The notes: generated by a model not told the origin, from the sequence alone. A DNA stretch of 64,000 nt from JBBSEX01 sp038239345 (GCA_038239345.1 JBBSEX010000007.1:124001-188000); one strand, 5' to 3'. Positions 24,932 through 35,211 are shown, counted from the first letter of the stretch. Translations and numbers: made by a program.

Positions 24932-27261
24932 ATGTCTGAATCATGTGGCGGGAGCCCGGGGTTCACGTCGGTAGTCGTCCTGTCACTGGCTCTAGGCATT
25001 GGCGCCAACACAGCGATCTTCAGTCTGGTGCATGTACTCCTTCTACGTACGCTCCCCGTGCTTGAGCCGGAGCGGCTTGTAGAATTGCTTAGCCAATATC
25101 CAGGTGGGCCGCGCACGAGTGTTTTCAGTTGGCGATTTTACGAATACTTTCGCGATCATAACCACGTGCTCTCAGCGCTCATCGCTTCATCGCAGCCTGC
25201 TGACTTTCACTTGGACGATGAGATTATTCATGGCGAGTATATAAGCGGGAATCTGTTTTCCCTACTCGGCATGAAGCCCGCGGTGGGTCGCTTGATTGCT
25301 CCAGCGGACAATGCCGGGGTGGCAGTGTTGAATTGGTCATTCTGGAATCGGAGGTTTCAACTGAATCCAGCCATCGTGGGCCGGCAGATCATCTTGGATA
25401 ATCTACCGACGACGGTTATCGGCGTCACTCCGAGGGAGTTTTCGGGCCTGCAAGCAGGGACCCCGCCGGATGTTTGGGTAATGGCGTCGAGCACTCTGGA
25501 AAGCAGCATCGGAATAAGGCTGATGGGTCAATTGAACCGCGGCGCGTCGTTGGAGCAAGCGCGAGCCGAAATTCAGTTGTTGAATCGCTGGCGTGTTGAA
25601 GAACTGGCGAAGACTAGCAAGGATCCGCAAGTTCGGCTGTTCAAAATGGACGTCGATTCCGCGGCGAATGGTTTTTCATCCCCCGCGACCGGTACGGCAA
25701 ACCGCTTCTGGCGCTGCTAGGAATTGCAACGATTCTGACCCTGCAGGCTTGCGCGAACGTGGCCGGATTGCTGTTGGTGCGTGGCGCCTCTTGCGAACGG
25801 GAAATGGCTTTGCGCGTTTCGCTTGGCGCAGGACGCTTGCGCCTCGTTAGGCAGGCACTTACCGAGTCGCTGCTGCTTTCTTTCATGGGCGGCTTACTTG
25901 GACTTCTATTTGCCGCTTGGGGTACGCGATTGATCGTCAATATTGTCGCCAGCGGAAGGGATCGAATGGATCTTTCCGTTCCCGTTGCTCTAGTTCCGGT
26001 GCTGTTCACAGCCTTTTCCACACTATTCACTGGACTGCTGTTCGGCCTGGTTCCCGCAGTGTGAGCTTGGGCATCGACGCCTATTTCCGCTCTGCGCGGC
26101 GTATCGCGATCCGGGAGCACTCTCGGTCAAATTCTTGTGGCGGCGCAGGTAGCATTGTCCGTTGTGTTGTTGTACGCCGCGAGTCTTTTTGTGCAGCAAT
26201 TATCGAATCTGCGAAACCTGGAACTCGGCTTTGATCGAGAGCGCGTTCTGCTGGTTACGCTCGACCCGGCGCGGAGAGGTTATAAACGAGAGCAATTAGC
26301 CGCAATGTACGAGGATTAGCTTTTGCGTTTGGAACGGATCCCCGGCGTGCGCTGGGCATCATTCAGCGGGGCACGCCGATCTCGGGTGCGGAGCCAGCCG
26401 GATGGCGGATGTCGAAGGATTTCGCGAGGATCCCGCTCAGCACCGATACGTCTCACTAAATTGGGTGGCGCCGAAGTATTTCCAAACGCTGGGTACGCCC
26501 TTGCTCGCGGGCCGGGACTTCACCTTCAACGATAAGGAACATGCTCCCGTGGCGATTATCAACCGCGCGATGGCGCGTCATTACTTCGGAGAGAATAATC
26601 CCCTGGAAAGGCACGTCAAACTGGACGGGGACGACAATCGTTATGAGATCGTGGGCGTGGCCGGTGACGCCAAGTATCTGGAGTTGCGCGAGACTGCGCC
26701 GCCTACCATCTACCTGAACGCTTTCAATCGGCTGGACTGTTCTCTCATTTCTTACTTCGAACTATGGTTGAGCCGCGGTCTCTAACGAATGCTGTCCGGC
26801 GCATCGTGCGGGACTTACCCGTGAAGAACACAACTACGTTGGCCGAGCAAGTGGATGCCTCGATTGTTCCCGAGCGTTTGGTGGCGACGCTGTCCGGATT
26901 CTTTAGTGCTCTGGGGTCTTTATTGGCCGCCATTGGACTCTACGGATTGCTCGCCTTCACGGTGGCGCGCCGTGCTCGCGAAATCGGAATTCGAATGGCC
27001 TTGGGGGCTTCGCGGGGCGATGTGACCGACATGGTAGTTCGCGAGGCTTTGCTTGTAGTGTGTTCTGGCGTCCTCATCGCGCTACCGATCGTGATCGTGG
27101 GAAGTCGATTTGGCGCCCACTTCCAAGAGGTACTCGTCAATAGAACCGCAGCGGCGATCATTCCGATTGCAGTTCTGGCGACGATCGCAGTTCTCGCCAC
27201 GTATGTCCCGGCAAGCCGCGCCGACCGCGTGGATCCGCTGGAAGCCCTGCGCCACGATTGA
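24932..27261 (+). pseudogene. Decayed ADOP-family ABC permease
   Basis: Pieces of one duplicated MacB/FtsX permease lie in order but in changing frames. Frame 2 covers 24932-25720 (SPGFTSVVVLSLALGIGANTAIF to the first periplasmic domain). A frameshift near 25680-25720 moves the FtsX part to frame 1 (ACANVAGLLLVRGASCEREMALRVSLGAGR), which is cut by TGA at 26062-26064 and TAG at 26317-26319. After about 26380 the second periplasmic domain is in frame 2 again (FQTLGTPLLAGRDFTFND), and after about 26760 the last FtsX module is in frame 1, ending SRADRVDPLEALRHD at 27261. The usual N-terminal WQDLRFGFRQL block is also shortened. At least three frameshifts and two stops rule out a functional product. 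Confidence 0.9.
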
Positions 27262-27295
27262 TCGAGGGTGTAGTACCGCCGACACTTTAGTCCAG

Positions 27296-27324
27296 TTGAC
27301 CTATTCCCAACTCTTTCATAGAAT
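27296..27324 (+). promoter_or_regulatory. Sigma-70 promoter for hrcA-grpE-dnaJ
   Basis: TTGACC (27296-27301), a 17-base spacer and TAGAAT (27319-27324) make one of the best housekeeping promoters in the window; transcription would begin near 27331, about 37 bases before the hrcA ATG. No CIRCE operator (TTAGCACTC-N9-GAGTGCTAA) is visible in the gap. Confidence 0.7.
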
Positions 27325-27367
27325 TAGAAGTATCTGGTTGTAAGGGAGAACTTCACTGCCGCAGTTT

Positions 27368-28405
27368 ATGGGCTCTTCAGCATCTTGGACAGCCCGCAAG
27401 ATGGATATCCTCCGTTCGATTGTGGAGGAATACATCGAAACGGGCGAGCCGGTGTCGTCGCGGAGCATATCGAAGCGCCGCCACGATAATCTTAGCCCCG
27501 CATCCGTGCGCAATGTGATGGCCGATCTGGATGAGGACGGCTACCTCACCCAACCGCACACTTCGGCGGGTCGCGTTCCTACGGGCAAAGCATTTCAAGT
27601 GTACGTTCAGTCTTTGACGGCAAGGCCGATGCATGGCCCTGAGATCGTTCGGATGCAGGCGGAATTGAATCGCGCCGAGTCTGTGGAAGGCCGGGTGGAA
27701 CGTTCGTCGCGCATGTTGCGGGAATTGACGCGAGGGTTGGGCATTGCGGCGGCGATACCCAGTTCCGGACAGACGCTGGAGCAAATCGAGTTGTTGTCGT
27801 TAGCCGACGGACGGGTGCTGATGATCGTTGTGACGCGCGACCGTATGGTGCGAAATCGCGTGGTTTCCCTGGACGAAGCAGTTTCGCAGGATGAACTGAA
27901 CTCGATTCGAAATTACATCAATCGCAATTTTAGCGGGTGGATCCTCTCCGAAGTGCGGGTGGAACTGCGCCGGCGATTGGCACAGGAAAGCGCGGCCTAT
28001 GACGAGATTTTAACGAAGGTCGATTTGCTGTACACAAAGGGTTTGTTGGATGTGGAAATGTCCGCCGAAGTGCACATGGACGGCGCAAGCAACCTGGTCG
28101 GGTTGGATCTGCACCTAACGCGTGAGAAGATGCGTGAACTTTTCCGCACGCTGGAAGAGAAGAAGAAAATTCTTCAGCTGCTGGATCAATTTCTAGAACT
28201 GCCCACGGGAACGGTTGCGGTACAAGTGGGGCTGGCCGACGCACATCCTGGGATGAAAGAATTGTCGTTGATCGGGCTTTGCATTCTTCTGCCTAACGGG
28301 CTCTCGGCGAAAGTTGCCGTGATTGGTCCGATTCGCATGAATTACGGCAAAGCCATCTCCGCCGTCATGCACGTCGGCCAAGCTTTTCAAAGCATACCCG
28401 TTTAG
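27368..28405 (+). CDS. hrcA: Heat-inducible transcription repressor HrcA
   Basis: 345-residue repressor that binds CIRCE operators and is kept active by GroEL. The winged-helix N-terminus is clear: LRSIVEEYIETGEPVSSRSISKR, LSPASVRNVMADLDEDGYL and the wing PHTSAGRVPTGKAFQVYV. The GAF-like middle and C-terminal IGPIRMNYGKAISAVMHVGQAF are family hallmarks. GGGAG at 27344-27348 is far from the ATG but 7 bases from an in-frame CTG at 27356, so a rare CTG start is possible. First gene of the chaperone set, with grpE 110 bases on. As no CIRCE is visible here, its targets may be groESL elsewhere. Confidence 0.95.
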   Translation: MGSSASWTARKMDILRSIVEEYIETGEPVSSRSISKRRHDNLSPASVRNVMADLDEDGYLTQPHTSAGRVPTGKAFQVYVQSLTARPMHGPEIVRMQAELNRAESVEGRVERSSRMLRELTRGLGIAAAIPSSGQTLEQIELLSLADGRVLMIVVTRDRMVRNRVVSLDEAVSQDELNSIRNYINRNFSGWILSEVRVELRRRLAQESAAYDEILTKVDLLYTKGLLDVEMSAEVHMDGASNLVGLDLHLTREKMRELFRTLEEKKKILQLLDQFLELPTGTVAVQVGLADAHPGMKELSLIGLCILLPNGLSAKVAVIGPIRMNYGKAISAVMHVGQAFQSIPV

Positions 28406-28515
28406 CCGCCGCGGTACGATTCCCCAACCGCTTCCTGGCACTAGCGCAAGGCCTGGATGCTCATAAAAACCCACTTTCAATGATATTCTGGAATCAGAAG
28501 AAGGACAGAAAAACG

Positions 28516-29058
28516 ATGGAACCAACCGCTGAACCAATGGAAGACAATGCATCCGCGGCGGATTCCGTGGAAGTAACGGATACAACTTCGGCAGTATTGG
28601 CGTTGACCGCGGAACGCGACCAGTTATTGATAGAGAAAGCCGAGTTGCAGGATCGCTTTCTGCGCCGGCAGGCTGAATTCGAGAATTTTCGCCGCCGCAA
28701 GGATCGCGAGCAGGTGGACATTCTGGAGTACGCGAGCATGGAGAGTGTACGCGCTCTGGTGCCCGTACTGGATGATTTCGATCGGGCGTTGAAGATTGAA
28801 ACCGCCGACGCCAATTATGCCAAGGGCATGGAAATGATTTATCAGCGGTTCTTCGAGGCGCTGAAAAAATTGGGCCTGGACCCGGTTCCGGCTGCTGGTC
28901 TGCCATTCGATCCGCACGTACATCACGCTGTGGAGATGTTTGAGACCGAAGAAGCAGAAGATGGAATCGTGTTAGAGGAATTTCAACGAGGATTCAACTT
29001 CAAAGCCAAGCTATTGCGGCCCGCGATGGTGAAAGTGGCGGTGAAGCCCACGAAATGA
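28516..29058 (+). CDS. grpE: Nucleotide exchange factor GrpE
   Basis: About 180 residues; releases ADP from DnaK. A disordered acidic start is followed by the long coiled coil (LTAERDQLLIEKAELQDRFLRRQAEFENFRRRKDRE, cut here into two motifs in reading), then the beta domain with PVLDDFDRAL, MEMIYQRFFEALKKLGL and FDPHVHHAVEMFETE, and the end VLEEFQRGFNFKAKLLRPAMVKVA. ATG at 28516 is chosen because AAGGAC lies about 9 bases upstream; an earlier ATG at 28480 adds 12 residues with no better signal. Its stop overlaps the dnaJ start as ATGA. Confidence 0.95.
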   Translation: MEPTAEPMEDNASAADSVEVTDTTSAVLALTAERDQLLIEKAELQDRFLRRQAEFENFRRRKDREQVDILEYASMESVRALVPVLDDFDRALKIETADANYAKGMEMIYQRFFEALKKLGLDPVPAAGLPFDPHVHHAVEMFETEEAEDGIVLEEFQRGFNFKAKLLRPAMVKVAVKPTK

Positions 29059-30173
29059 GCGTGATAAAGCGTGACTATTACGAGGTGCTGAGCGTAGCAC
29101 GGGATGCGGATGACCAATCGTTGAAGGTTTCGTATCGGAAGTTAGCGTTACAGCATCATCCGGACCGCAACCCGAACAACCCGGAAGCGGAAGAGCGCTT
29201 CAAGGAAGCTGCCGAGGCTTATAGCGTTCTGTGCGATCCGCAAAAACGGGCGACCTACGACCGTTTCGGCCATCAAGGACTCCAAGGCGCGGCGAGTCAG
29301 AGCTACGACGAAGCTACCTTCCAGGATTTTGGGGACATTGTCGGCGATCTATTCGGCTTTGGCGATATGTTTGGCGGCGGCCGCAAACGGAGCAGGACGC
29401 AGCGCGGCGAAGATCTGCGGTATGACCTGGAGATCGGCTTTGAAGACGCGATCCGCGGGTTAAGCGTCGATATTCAGGTGCCCAAACACGACGCCTGCGG
29501 ACGTTGTAAAGCCACGGGCGCGGAACCGGAAGATGGATTGACGACATGTCCCACCTGCCGGGGGCGGGGCGAGGTGCTCTATCAACAAAGTTTCCTGTCG
29601 GTACGGCGGACTTGCGGGACGTGTAACGGGCGGGGTCAAATCATCCGTAGACCGTGTAAGGAATGTAAGGGCGAGGGCTACATCCGAAGCGAGAAAAAGC
29701 TGAAGGTGAATATTCCAGCGGGGGTCGATAACGGCACTCGTATGCGGCTTACGGGCGAAGGCCAAGCGGGCGGGAATGGCGGCCCTCCGGGCGATCTATA
29801 CGTCATTATGAGCGTCAAAGAGCATCCGATATTTGAACGCCAGGAAGATGACTTGCATTGCACGGTGCCGATGAATATAGCGCAGGCGGCACTCGGAGCC
29901 GAAGTCGATGTATTGACATTCGACGGGCTTCAGACGATCAAAGTACCGGAAGGCATTCAATCGGGCGGGAAGTTGCGGATTAAGGGGCTCGGCGTACCGC
30001 ACGTAACCGGCAGCGGCCGAGGCGACCTGTACGTTCATGTCGACGTTAAGATCCCGACCAAGCTGACACGCGAACAGAAGAAGCTTTTCGAACAGCTGCG
30101 GGACACGTTGCCGGTGGAGAACGAGCCACAGGAAAAGGGTCTCTTCGACAAGGTCAAAGATTATTTCCTGTAG
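29055..30173 (+). CDS. dnaJ: Chaperone protein DnaJ
   Basis: 372-residue class I J-protein, co-chaperone of DnaK. J domain at residues 6-70 with the HPD tripeptide at 35-37 (LQHHPDRNP), a Gly/Phe-rich stretch (GDLFGFGDMFGGG), four zinc motifs CGRCKATG, CPTCRGRG, CGTCNGRG and CKECKGEG (about 148-215), and the two C-terminal client-binding domains with DLYVIMSVKEHPIFERQEDDL. dnaK is not in the operon, which is hrcA-grpE-dnaJ. The gene ends 15 bases from the convergent metalloprotease. Confidence 0.96.
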   Translation: MSVIKRDYYEVLSVARDADDQSLKVSYRKLALQHHPDRNPNNPEAEERFKEAAEAYSVLCDPQKRATYDRFGHQGLQGAASQSYDEATFQDFGDIVGDLFGFGDMFGGGRKRSRTQRGEDLRYDLEIGFEDAIRGLSVDIQVPKHDACGRCKATGAEPEDGLTTCPTCRGRGEVLYQQSFLSVRRTCGTCNGRGQIIRRPCKECKGEGYIRSEKKLKVNIPAGVDNGTRMRLTGEGQAGGNGGPPGDLYVIMSVKEHPIFERQEDDLHCTVPMNIAQAALGAEVDVLTFDGLQTIKVPEGIQSGGKLRIKGLGVPHVTGSGRGDLYVHVDVKIPTKLTREQKKLFEQLRDTLPVENEPQEKGLFDKVKDYFL

Positions 30174-30188
30174 CCCGAGCTGGTTACT

Positions 30189-31290
30189 TTAGTGTCTGGT
30201 TACGACGATCGTGCGCCAAGCAATTACCCCGCGCATATCCGTGGCGCGCACGGTGATTGTGGTGGTTCCGAGCAGTAATGGGATTCGCGAGATGCTCCAC
30301 ATGGTCGTACCGCTGGCCGTGCCCGAATCTGCCGCAGTGCTCCAGGTGATGGAAGCGATGCCGGCCGACGCGCTAGCGGTTCCCTGCATGTTCAAAGTCG
30401 AACCAGTTGCAGCGTAAGTCGTACTCGAAGGCGACAGGATGGTCAGCGTGGGCGCCGTAGCCCCCGTCGCAGGGGTGTACGTGACAGCCAGTGCTTTTAC
30501 GCCGACGCTGCCACTTCTGGCCCAAGCGCGAATCGTTATGTTGTTGATCCCGGCCACAAGCGCAATTGGGCCGGCGTTCCAGCTTGTGCTTCCACTCGCG
30601 TTGCCGCTCGTCCCCCGGTCGTTGCTCCAGGCCACATGGTCGATTCCGCCGCTTTGTTGGGCGGTGCCGGAGAGAGTAATTGTCGACGCGTTGGTCGCGT
30701 AGGTGCTGGAAGTGACCGGTGAGACGATCTGCACAATCGGTGCGCTTAAATTCAATGCCGCGTAGGTGACAGTGATGGTGCGGGAATCGGAACTTCCACT
30801 TCTGGCGTATGCGCGAACGAGGATTACGTTCGACCCTGCCTGCAGCGCGATGGAGCCGCTATTCCAAGAAGTTGTGCCCGATGCGATTCCCATTCCACCG
30901 CGGGAATTCGTCCAAGTGAGGTGATCGATTCCACCTGAAGCGGATGCTGTTCCAGATAGCGTCACGGTTGAAGATGTCGTCGAGTAGGTTGAGGACGTAG
31001 CCGGCGAAACAATCTGCAGTGTCGGCGGGGCAGCGTCCGCAACTCTGGTGATTCTTACGACCTGGGTCACCTGCGATAATTGAGTGTCAACGGCCTTCAC
31101 CGTCACGACATTAACTCCTACGCTCAGTGCAAGTGCCGAGATGCTCCAGGCGGATGAACCAGCTCCGATTCCCGATGCGCCCCGATCGGTCGAGTAAGAA
31201 ACGACGACCGGACCCGTACCCCCGGTTGTTGTACCGGAAAGCGAGACCGAGGCGGCGGCGGTGGTGGCCGAGGGCGTGAGCACAGTGAGT
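30189..31290 (-). repeat. Tandem Ig-like domain-coding repeats within the metalloprotease gene
   Basis: Successive units of about 90-95 codons share the same framework: ILSPSSTTYAATGSTLNMQGTA, IVSPVTSSTYATNASTITLSG and IVSPATSSTYSTTSSTVTLSG followed by matching GGIDH-W-N-RG and SW-GPIAL blocks. The DNA copies are diverged but alignable, which may permit recombination-driven changes in repeat number. Unit borders are approximate. Confidence 0.6.
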
Positions 31291-32489
31291 TGCAGAGGAG
31301 TTGCCGGCGTAGTTGTGGTTGCCGATTGTGCGGCGTAAAGCTGTTGTATGGCGCCGATATCTTCCGTGCTCAAGGTGGTGGCTCGGCGGTAGTAGGGATA
31401 CATGACGGCGGTAGGCTGATCGGAGTGGCCGAGTCCGAGGGCATGGCCGATCTCGTGTAGAGCAACGCTAAATAAGTCGATATCTCCCCCAATATGCCAC
31501 GATTCATCGGCATCAAAGTGCATGTCGCCAGCGATCGGCTCGGGGTTTGGGGGGGCGGGATAAAATGTGTGCGCCAAGGTGCCGCTCGGACCGTCGAAGG
31601 GGAATCCATCCCCATGATCTCCGCTCGCAGTGAGGATGTTAATCGACCGTAAGGCGTCGCTCTGGGAGGTCTGCGTGAATGAAATCTTGGCATACTTGCT
31701 CCACTCGTTGAGTGCTCGCACGATCTCGGCCTTGGCGGCATCGGTGGGCAGTTTGTTGGTGACCGACGTAAAAGCATAGAGCAGGTTCGCCGCGCCTTGC
31801 CCCGGACCGTCCCACCCCTCGCCGATTTTTGGAATCGACTGGCCTACGGGGCCATTCTGAGTAAGGGCACCGGCGCAAACGCTGGCGGGCAGGCCTTGGA
31901 TTAGGTCGTCGGAAGCTGGAAAAATGTAGGCGACCTCATCCCGATCGGCGAGGTTCATCGCACGGGACAAATCACCCCGGATCAACAAGTGATTTGCGGC
32001 CAAATCGGGGTGCTGCAGCAGTTCTAAGGTTTGATTAAGAACGATTGCACGGCCGGAATTCAGGTTTACGTCCGGATGGAACTCAATCACGAAGTAGCTG
32101 GAATCCGCCGCGGGGCTGTCCAACGTGCCGAGTAAAGGACTGATCTTGTCTTCCGGCTGCATCAACCCGGCCCAGCGGACACCACTTACCATCAGATTGA
32201 CGCCAGCTTCCGCGGAAACAAGCAGGGCATTCTCCGGTATGTAGCCGAGGACAACGGCGCCGATACTCTTCAGATTCTGCAGGTCCTCCGCTATTGGAGG
32301 GTCGACAAACTGCACAATCGAGTGAACCGTTCCACTTTCCAGGCGGGGAACTACTCGAGTGCCGCGATGCCCGGTGGAACGTTTTAGCGGATCGATGTGC
32401 CTCGTTTTGAATTGGAGGACCGGCTGCGCTTCAGCTACGCCAAACGCCGCCAGCAAGAGGAGAGTCAGAGTGATTGTCTTATGTGCCAC
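30189..32489 (-). CDS. Secreted matrixin-like zinc metalloprotease with repeated Ig-like C-terminal domains
   Basis: About 766 residues. The GTG at 32489 gives signal peptide MAHKTITLTLLLLAAFGVAEAQ; a TTG at 32516 is an in-frame alternative. A domain of about 200 residues (possibly an inhibitor or pro-region) precedes a metzincin catalytic domain with HEIGHALGLGHSD (encoded around 31424-31457) and the following Met-turn AVMYPYY, diagnostic of matrixins. The rest is three to four similar beta-rich units of about 90-95 residues (each with SP-TSSTY, VTLSGTA, GGIDHLTW, SWNSGSIAL and N-I-RA-ARSGS elements), probably binding modules for a surface or polymer. An extracellular protein-degrading role is likely. 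Confidence 0.85.
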   Translation of the reverse strand: MAHKTITLTLLLLAAFGVAEAQPVLQFKTRHIDPLKRSTGHRGTRVVPRLESGTVHSIVQFVDPPIAEDLQNLKSIGAVVLGYIPENALLVSAEAGVNLMVSGVRWAGLMQPEDKISPLLGTLDSPAADSSYFVIEFHPDVNLNSGRAIVLNQTLELLQHPDLAANHLLIRGDLSRAMNLADRDEVAYIFPASDDLIQGLPASVCAGALTQNGPVGQSIPKIGEGWDGPGQGAANLLYAFTSVTNKLPTDAAKAEIVRALNEWSKYAKISFTQTSQSDALRSINILTASGDHGDGFPFDGPSGTLAHTFYPAPPNPEPIAGDMHFDADESWHIGGDIDLFSVALHEIGHALGLGHSDQPTAVMYPYYRRATTLSTEDIGAIQQLYAAQSATTTTPATPLQLTVLTPSATTAAASVSLSGTTTGGTGPVVVSYSTDRGASGIGAGSSAWSISALALSVGVNVVTVKAVDTQLSQVTQVVRITRVADAAPPTLQIVSPATSSTYSTTSSTVTLSGTASASGGIDHLTWTNSRGGMGIASGTTSWNSGSIALQAGSNVILVRAYARSGSSDSRTITVTYAALNLSAPIVQIVSPVTSSTYATNASTITLSGTAQQSGGIDHVAWSNDRGTSGNASGSTSWNAGPIALVAGINNITIRAWARSGSVGVKALAVTYTPATGATAPTLTILSPSSTTYAATGSTLNMQGTASASAGIASITWSTAADSGTASGTTMWSISRIPLLLGTTTITVRATDMRGVIAWRTIVVTRH

Positions 32490-32574
32490 AAAATGCTTTT
32501 CGACCGCGCGGCACAAAGTCTGAGCGAATTAAACAAATTCTGAGAACTATTTGTACCGGCTAGTACTCCTTGAT

Positions 32575-35211
32575 GTGACTGCCCGAACACATACCGCACT
32601 ACTATCCGGTCTATTCCTACTGAGCCAGTACGTTCTAGGCGCTGCCTCATATAACATTCAGACCGTCGCCGGGAGCAATTTTGCGGGCGACGACGGGCCC
32701 GCTGTGCTGGCGCTGTTGAACCATGTTGAGGGCATCGCAATCGACGGTCAAGGAAATCTCTACATCGCCGATACGATTGATAATCGCGTTCGTTGCGTCT
32801 CTACCGGCGGAACGATTCGAACGATTGCCGGGACAGGGACGGCCGGTTTTAGCGGCGATGGAGGCTTGGCGATTGCCGCGCAACTGAACGCGCCTTACGG
32901 CCTGGCGGTGGACCGGTCAGGAAACGTTTATATCGCCGATCTAGGAAACGCTCGGATTAGAAAAATTACGGCGGACGGCAGAATCGATACGATTGCCGGT
33001 GGAGGGGATCCAGCAGCGGGGGCGTTTGCAGACGGTGGGGCTGCGACGATGGCGGTGCTGGTGTCGCCACGCAATTTGGCGTTGGATACTGCGGGGAATG
33101 TTTACTTCTCGGATTTTGGGGGGCAGAAGGTATACGAAATCCTAGCGAAGGGTACGATGCTTACCATCGCGGGTACGGGCATCGCCGGGCTATCGTCCGA
33201 CGGCGGGTCGGCTACACAGGCGCGGCTCAACTTTCCGGCAGCGATCGCGATTGACCGGCAGGGGAACGTTTATATCGGCGATAGCGAAAACCGACGCATT
33301 CGCAGAGTTTCGGGCGGAGTGATTACCACCGTTGGCGACACCGGACGGGCGGGAGCCGATTCTTCCCTAAACGTGCGTGGTCCTACGGGTATGGCCTTTG
33401 ATTCGCAGGGTGATTTGTGGATCGCCGATAGCGGAAGTGGGCAATTACTTCACCTGAATATGTTCGGAGCTATCACGGCACTGCCGACGTCTGCGAGGGA
33501 TATCGCGTTCGATTCGAGTGGCAACCTCTACTTGGCCGACGGTCCTTTCGTTCGTAAGATGACCCCGACCGGGGTAAGCTTCACGGTAGCGGGCAGTGGC
33601 GTAACGTCCTTCGCCGGCGATGGCGGCTCGGCTACGATAGCTCGCCTTAATTATCCGTCTGCGGTGACTCACGATTCGGCCGGGAATCTTTTTTTTGCGG
33701 ATCAGGGGAATCATCGGATTCGAAAAATCTCGGTGGATGGCATGGTAACGACGGTAGCTGGTAACGGTCAGCCGGGATTCAGCGGGGATGGTTCGGCGGC
33801 GATTCTGGCCCAACTGAACTCGCCTACCGCGGTGGCTGTGGACGCGAAAGGAAGCCTATATATAACGGACACCGCAAATCATCGCGTGCGCAAAGTAACG
33901 GCCGGCGGATTCATCTACACGATTGCGGGTAAGGGAACGCGAGGTTATTCCGGCGACGGTAGCTCGGCAACGGCTGCCCAGATCGATTCACCGGATTATG
34001 TCGTTGTAGGAAATGACGGGACCGTTTATTTTTCCGATAACGGAAATTCGCGGGTACGGGAAATTAGCGTGGCGGGGACAATTTCCACGCTCGCCGGTAA
34101 CGGTCTTATCTCGACTCTGGACCCCCGAGGCCTCACTCTGGATACCTCGAACACTTTATATATCGCCGACACGGCGAACTCCAGGATCCGTAAAGTGGCT
34201 GGGATAGGAACGATGGTGACGGCGTTTGACGGAAAGAACGGGCTGCTTCGCGCCCCCCGAGGCGTGGCGATCGATTCCCATGGAGTGCTCTTCGTGGCGG
34301 ATTCAGGGTCGCATCAAGTGAAAACAATTGACCGCGATGGGACAGTAGCGGTGATCGCCGGCGACGGTTCTCCACAGCTTGCGGGCGATGGGAGTGCGGC
34401 GGCAACGGCGGAATTGAACACTCCATTGGACGTAACGCTAGACGACGCCGGAAACATCTGGATCGCGGATTCGGGAAATAATCGGATTCGCAAGCTTACG
34501 CTGGGTGCGGACGTGGTCACCCCGCCACCTCCGGTTCAAAGCATCGGAGTAACAAACGCCGCCAGTCTGCTGCCGGGAGCGATTGCCCCAGGCGAAATCA
34601 TTTCCATATTTGGATCGGGCATCGGCCCCCAGATCGGCGTGGGCGCGCAACTCGCGACGGCCCAAACACTGGCGATGACCATCGGTGATACACAAGTATT
34701 GTTCAACGGAACGCCGGGGGCTCTGCTGTATGCGCAAGCCCGCCAAATTAACGTACAAGTGCCCTACGAGATCGCTGGTCTGGCCAGCGTCGATATCCAA
34801 ATCTTCTATGCGAACGTAGCGAAGGCAAAGTTTACCGTGGGCGTGACGGGCTGCGCTCCAGCCATTTTCCCGGTCGCGCTGAACGAAGACGGACGCTTGA
34901 ATTCGGACGTGAATCCCGCGGCCCGCGGCGGCATTCTGATCTTCTTCGCGACCGGCGAGGGGCTGACCGATCCCGACGGCGTGGATGGCAAGCTTGCCAG
35001 TGCGCCTTATGCCCGCCCGTTACTGCCCGTCACTGTCCGTGTTGGCGCCAACGATGCGGAAGTGCTCTATGCCGGAGCCGCACCAGGCTTCGCCGGACTG
35101 ATGCAAGTGAACGTGCGGCTGCCAGGCGGATTTTCTCCATCGGGACCTCTTCCTGTCACGTTGCGCGTCGGTACAGTGGTGAGTCCCGCGGTCACCGTCA
35201 CGGTGCGATAG
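32575..35211 (+). CDS. Secreted NHL-repeat protein with Solibacter-type C-terminal domain
   Basis: About 878 residues. The GTG at 32575 gives MTARTHTALLSGLFLLSQYVLGAAS, a good signal peptide; a TTG at 32551 is also in frame. The body is about ten NHL-like beta-propeller units of 50-57 residues, each with the form DRSGNVYIADLGNARIRK-TADG-TIAG-G-GFSGDGG-A-AQLN. From about residue 660 follows a domain of some 220 residues (NAASLLPGAIAPGEIISIFGSGIGP, DTQVLFNGTPGALLYAQ, FFATGEGLTDPDG) known from many Solibacter secreted proteins. Likely an extracellular or cell-surface binding scaffold. Paralogue at 35884-38679. It is divergent from the metalloprotease, so a shared promoter region is likely. Confidence 0.9.
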   Translation: MTARTHTALLSGLFLLSQYVLGAASYNIQTVAGSNFAGDDGPAVLALLNHVEGIAIDGQGNLYIADTIDNRVRCVSTGGTIRTIAGTGTAGFSGDGGLAIAAQLNAPYGLAVDRSGNVYIADLGNARIRKITADGRIDTIAGGGDPAAGAFADGGAATMAVLVSPRNLALDTAGNVYFSDFGGQKVYEILAKGTMLTIAGTGIAGLSSDGGSATQARLNFPAAIAIDRQGNVYIGDSENRRIRRVSGGVITTVGDTGRAGADSSLNVRGPTGMAFDSQGDLWIADSGSGQLLHLNMFGAITALPTSARDIAFDSSGNLYLADGPFVRKMTPTGVSFTVAGSGVTSFAGDGGSATIARLNYPSAVTHDSAGNLFFADQGNHRIRKISVDGMVTTVAGNGQPGFSGDGSAAILAQLNSPTAVAVDAKGSLYITDTANHRVRKVTAGGFIYTIAGKGTRGYSGDGSSATAAQIDSPDYVVVGNDGTVYFSDNGNSRVREISVAGTISTLAGNGLISTLDPRGLTLDTSNTLYIADTANSRIRKVAGIGTMVTAFDGKNGLLRAPRGVAIDSHGVLFVADSGSHQVKTIDRDGTVAVIAGDGSPQLAGDGSAAATAELNTPLDVTLDDAGNIWIADSGNNRIRKLTLGADVVTPPPPVQSIGVTNAASLLPGAIAPGEIISIFGSGIGPQIGVGAQLATAQTLAMTIGDTQVLFNGTPGALLYAQARQINVQVPYEIAGLASVDIQIFYANVAKAKFTVGVTGCAPAIFPVALNEDGRLNSDVNPAARGGILIFFATGEGLTDPDGVDGKLASAPYARPLLPVTVRVGANDAEVLYAGAAPGFAGLMQVNVRLPGGFSPSGPLPVTLRVGTVVSPAVTVTVR

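Noticed and set aside
26062..26064. A second in-frame TGA as selenocysteine in the ABC permease
   Set aside because: It is not at a redox-active position, and a TAG plus several frameshifts follow, so it is decay.
27262..27367. CIRCE operator upstream of hrcA
   Set aside because: No TTAGCACTC or GAGTGCTAA arms, even allowing several mismatches.
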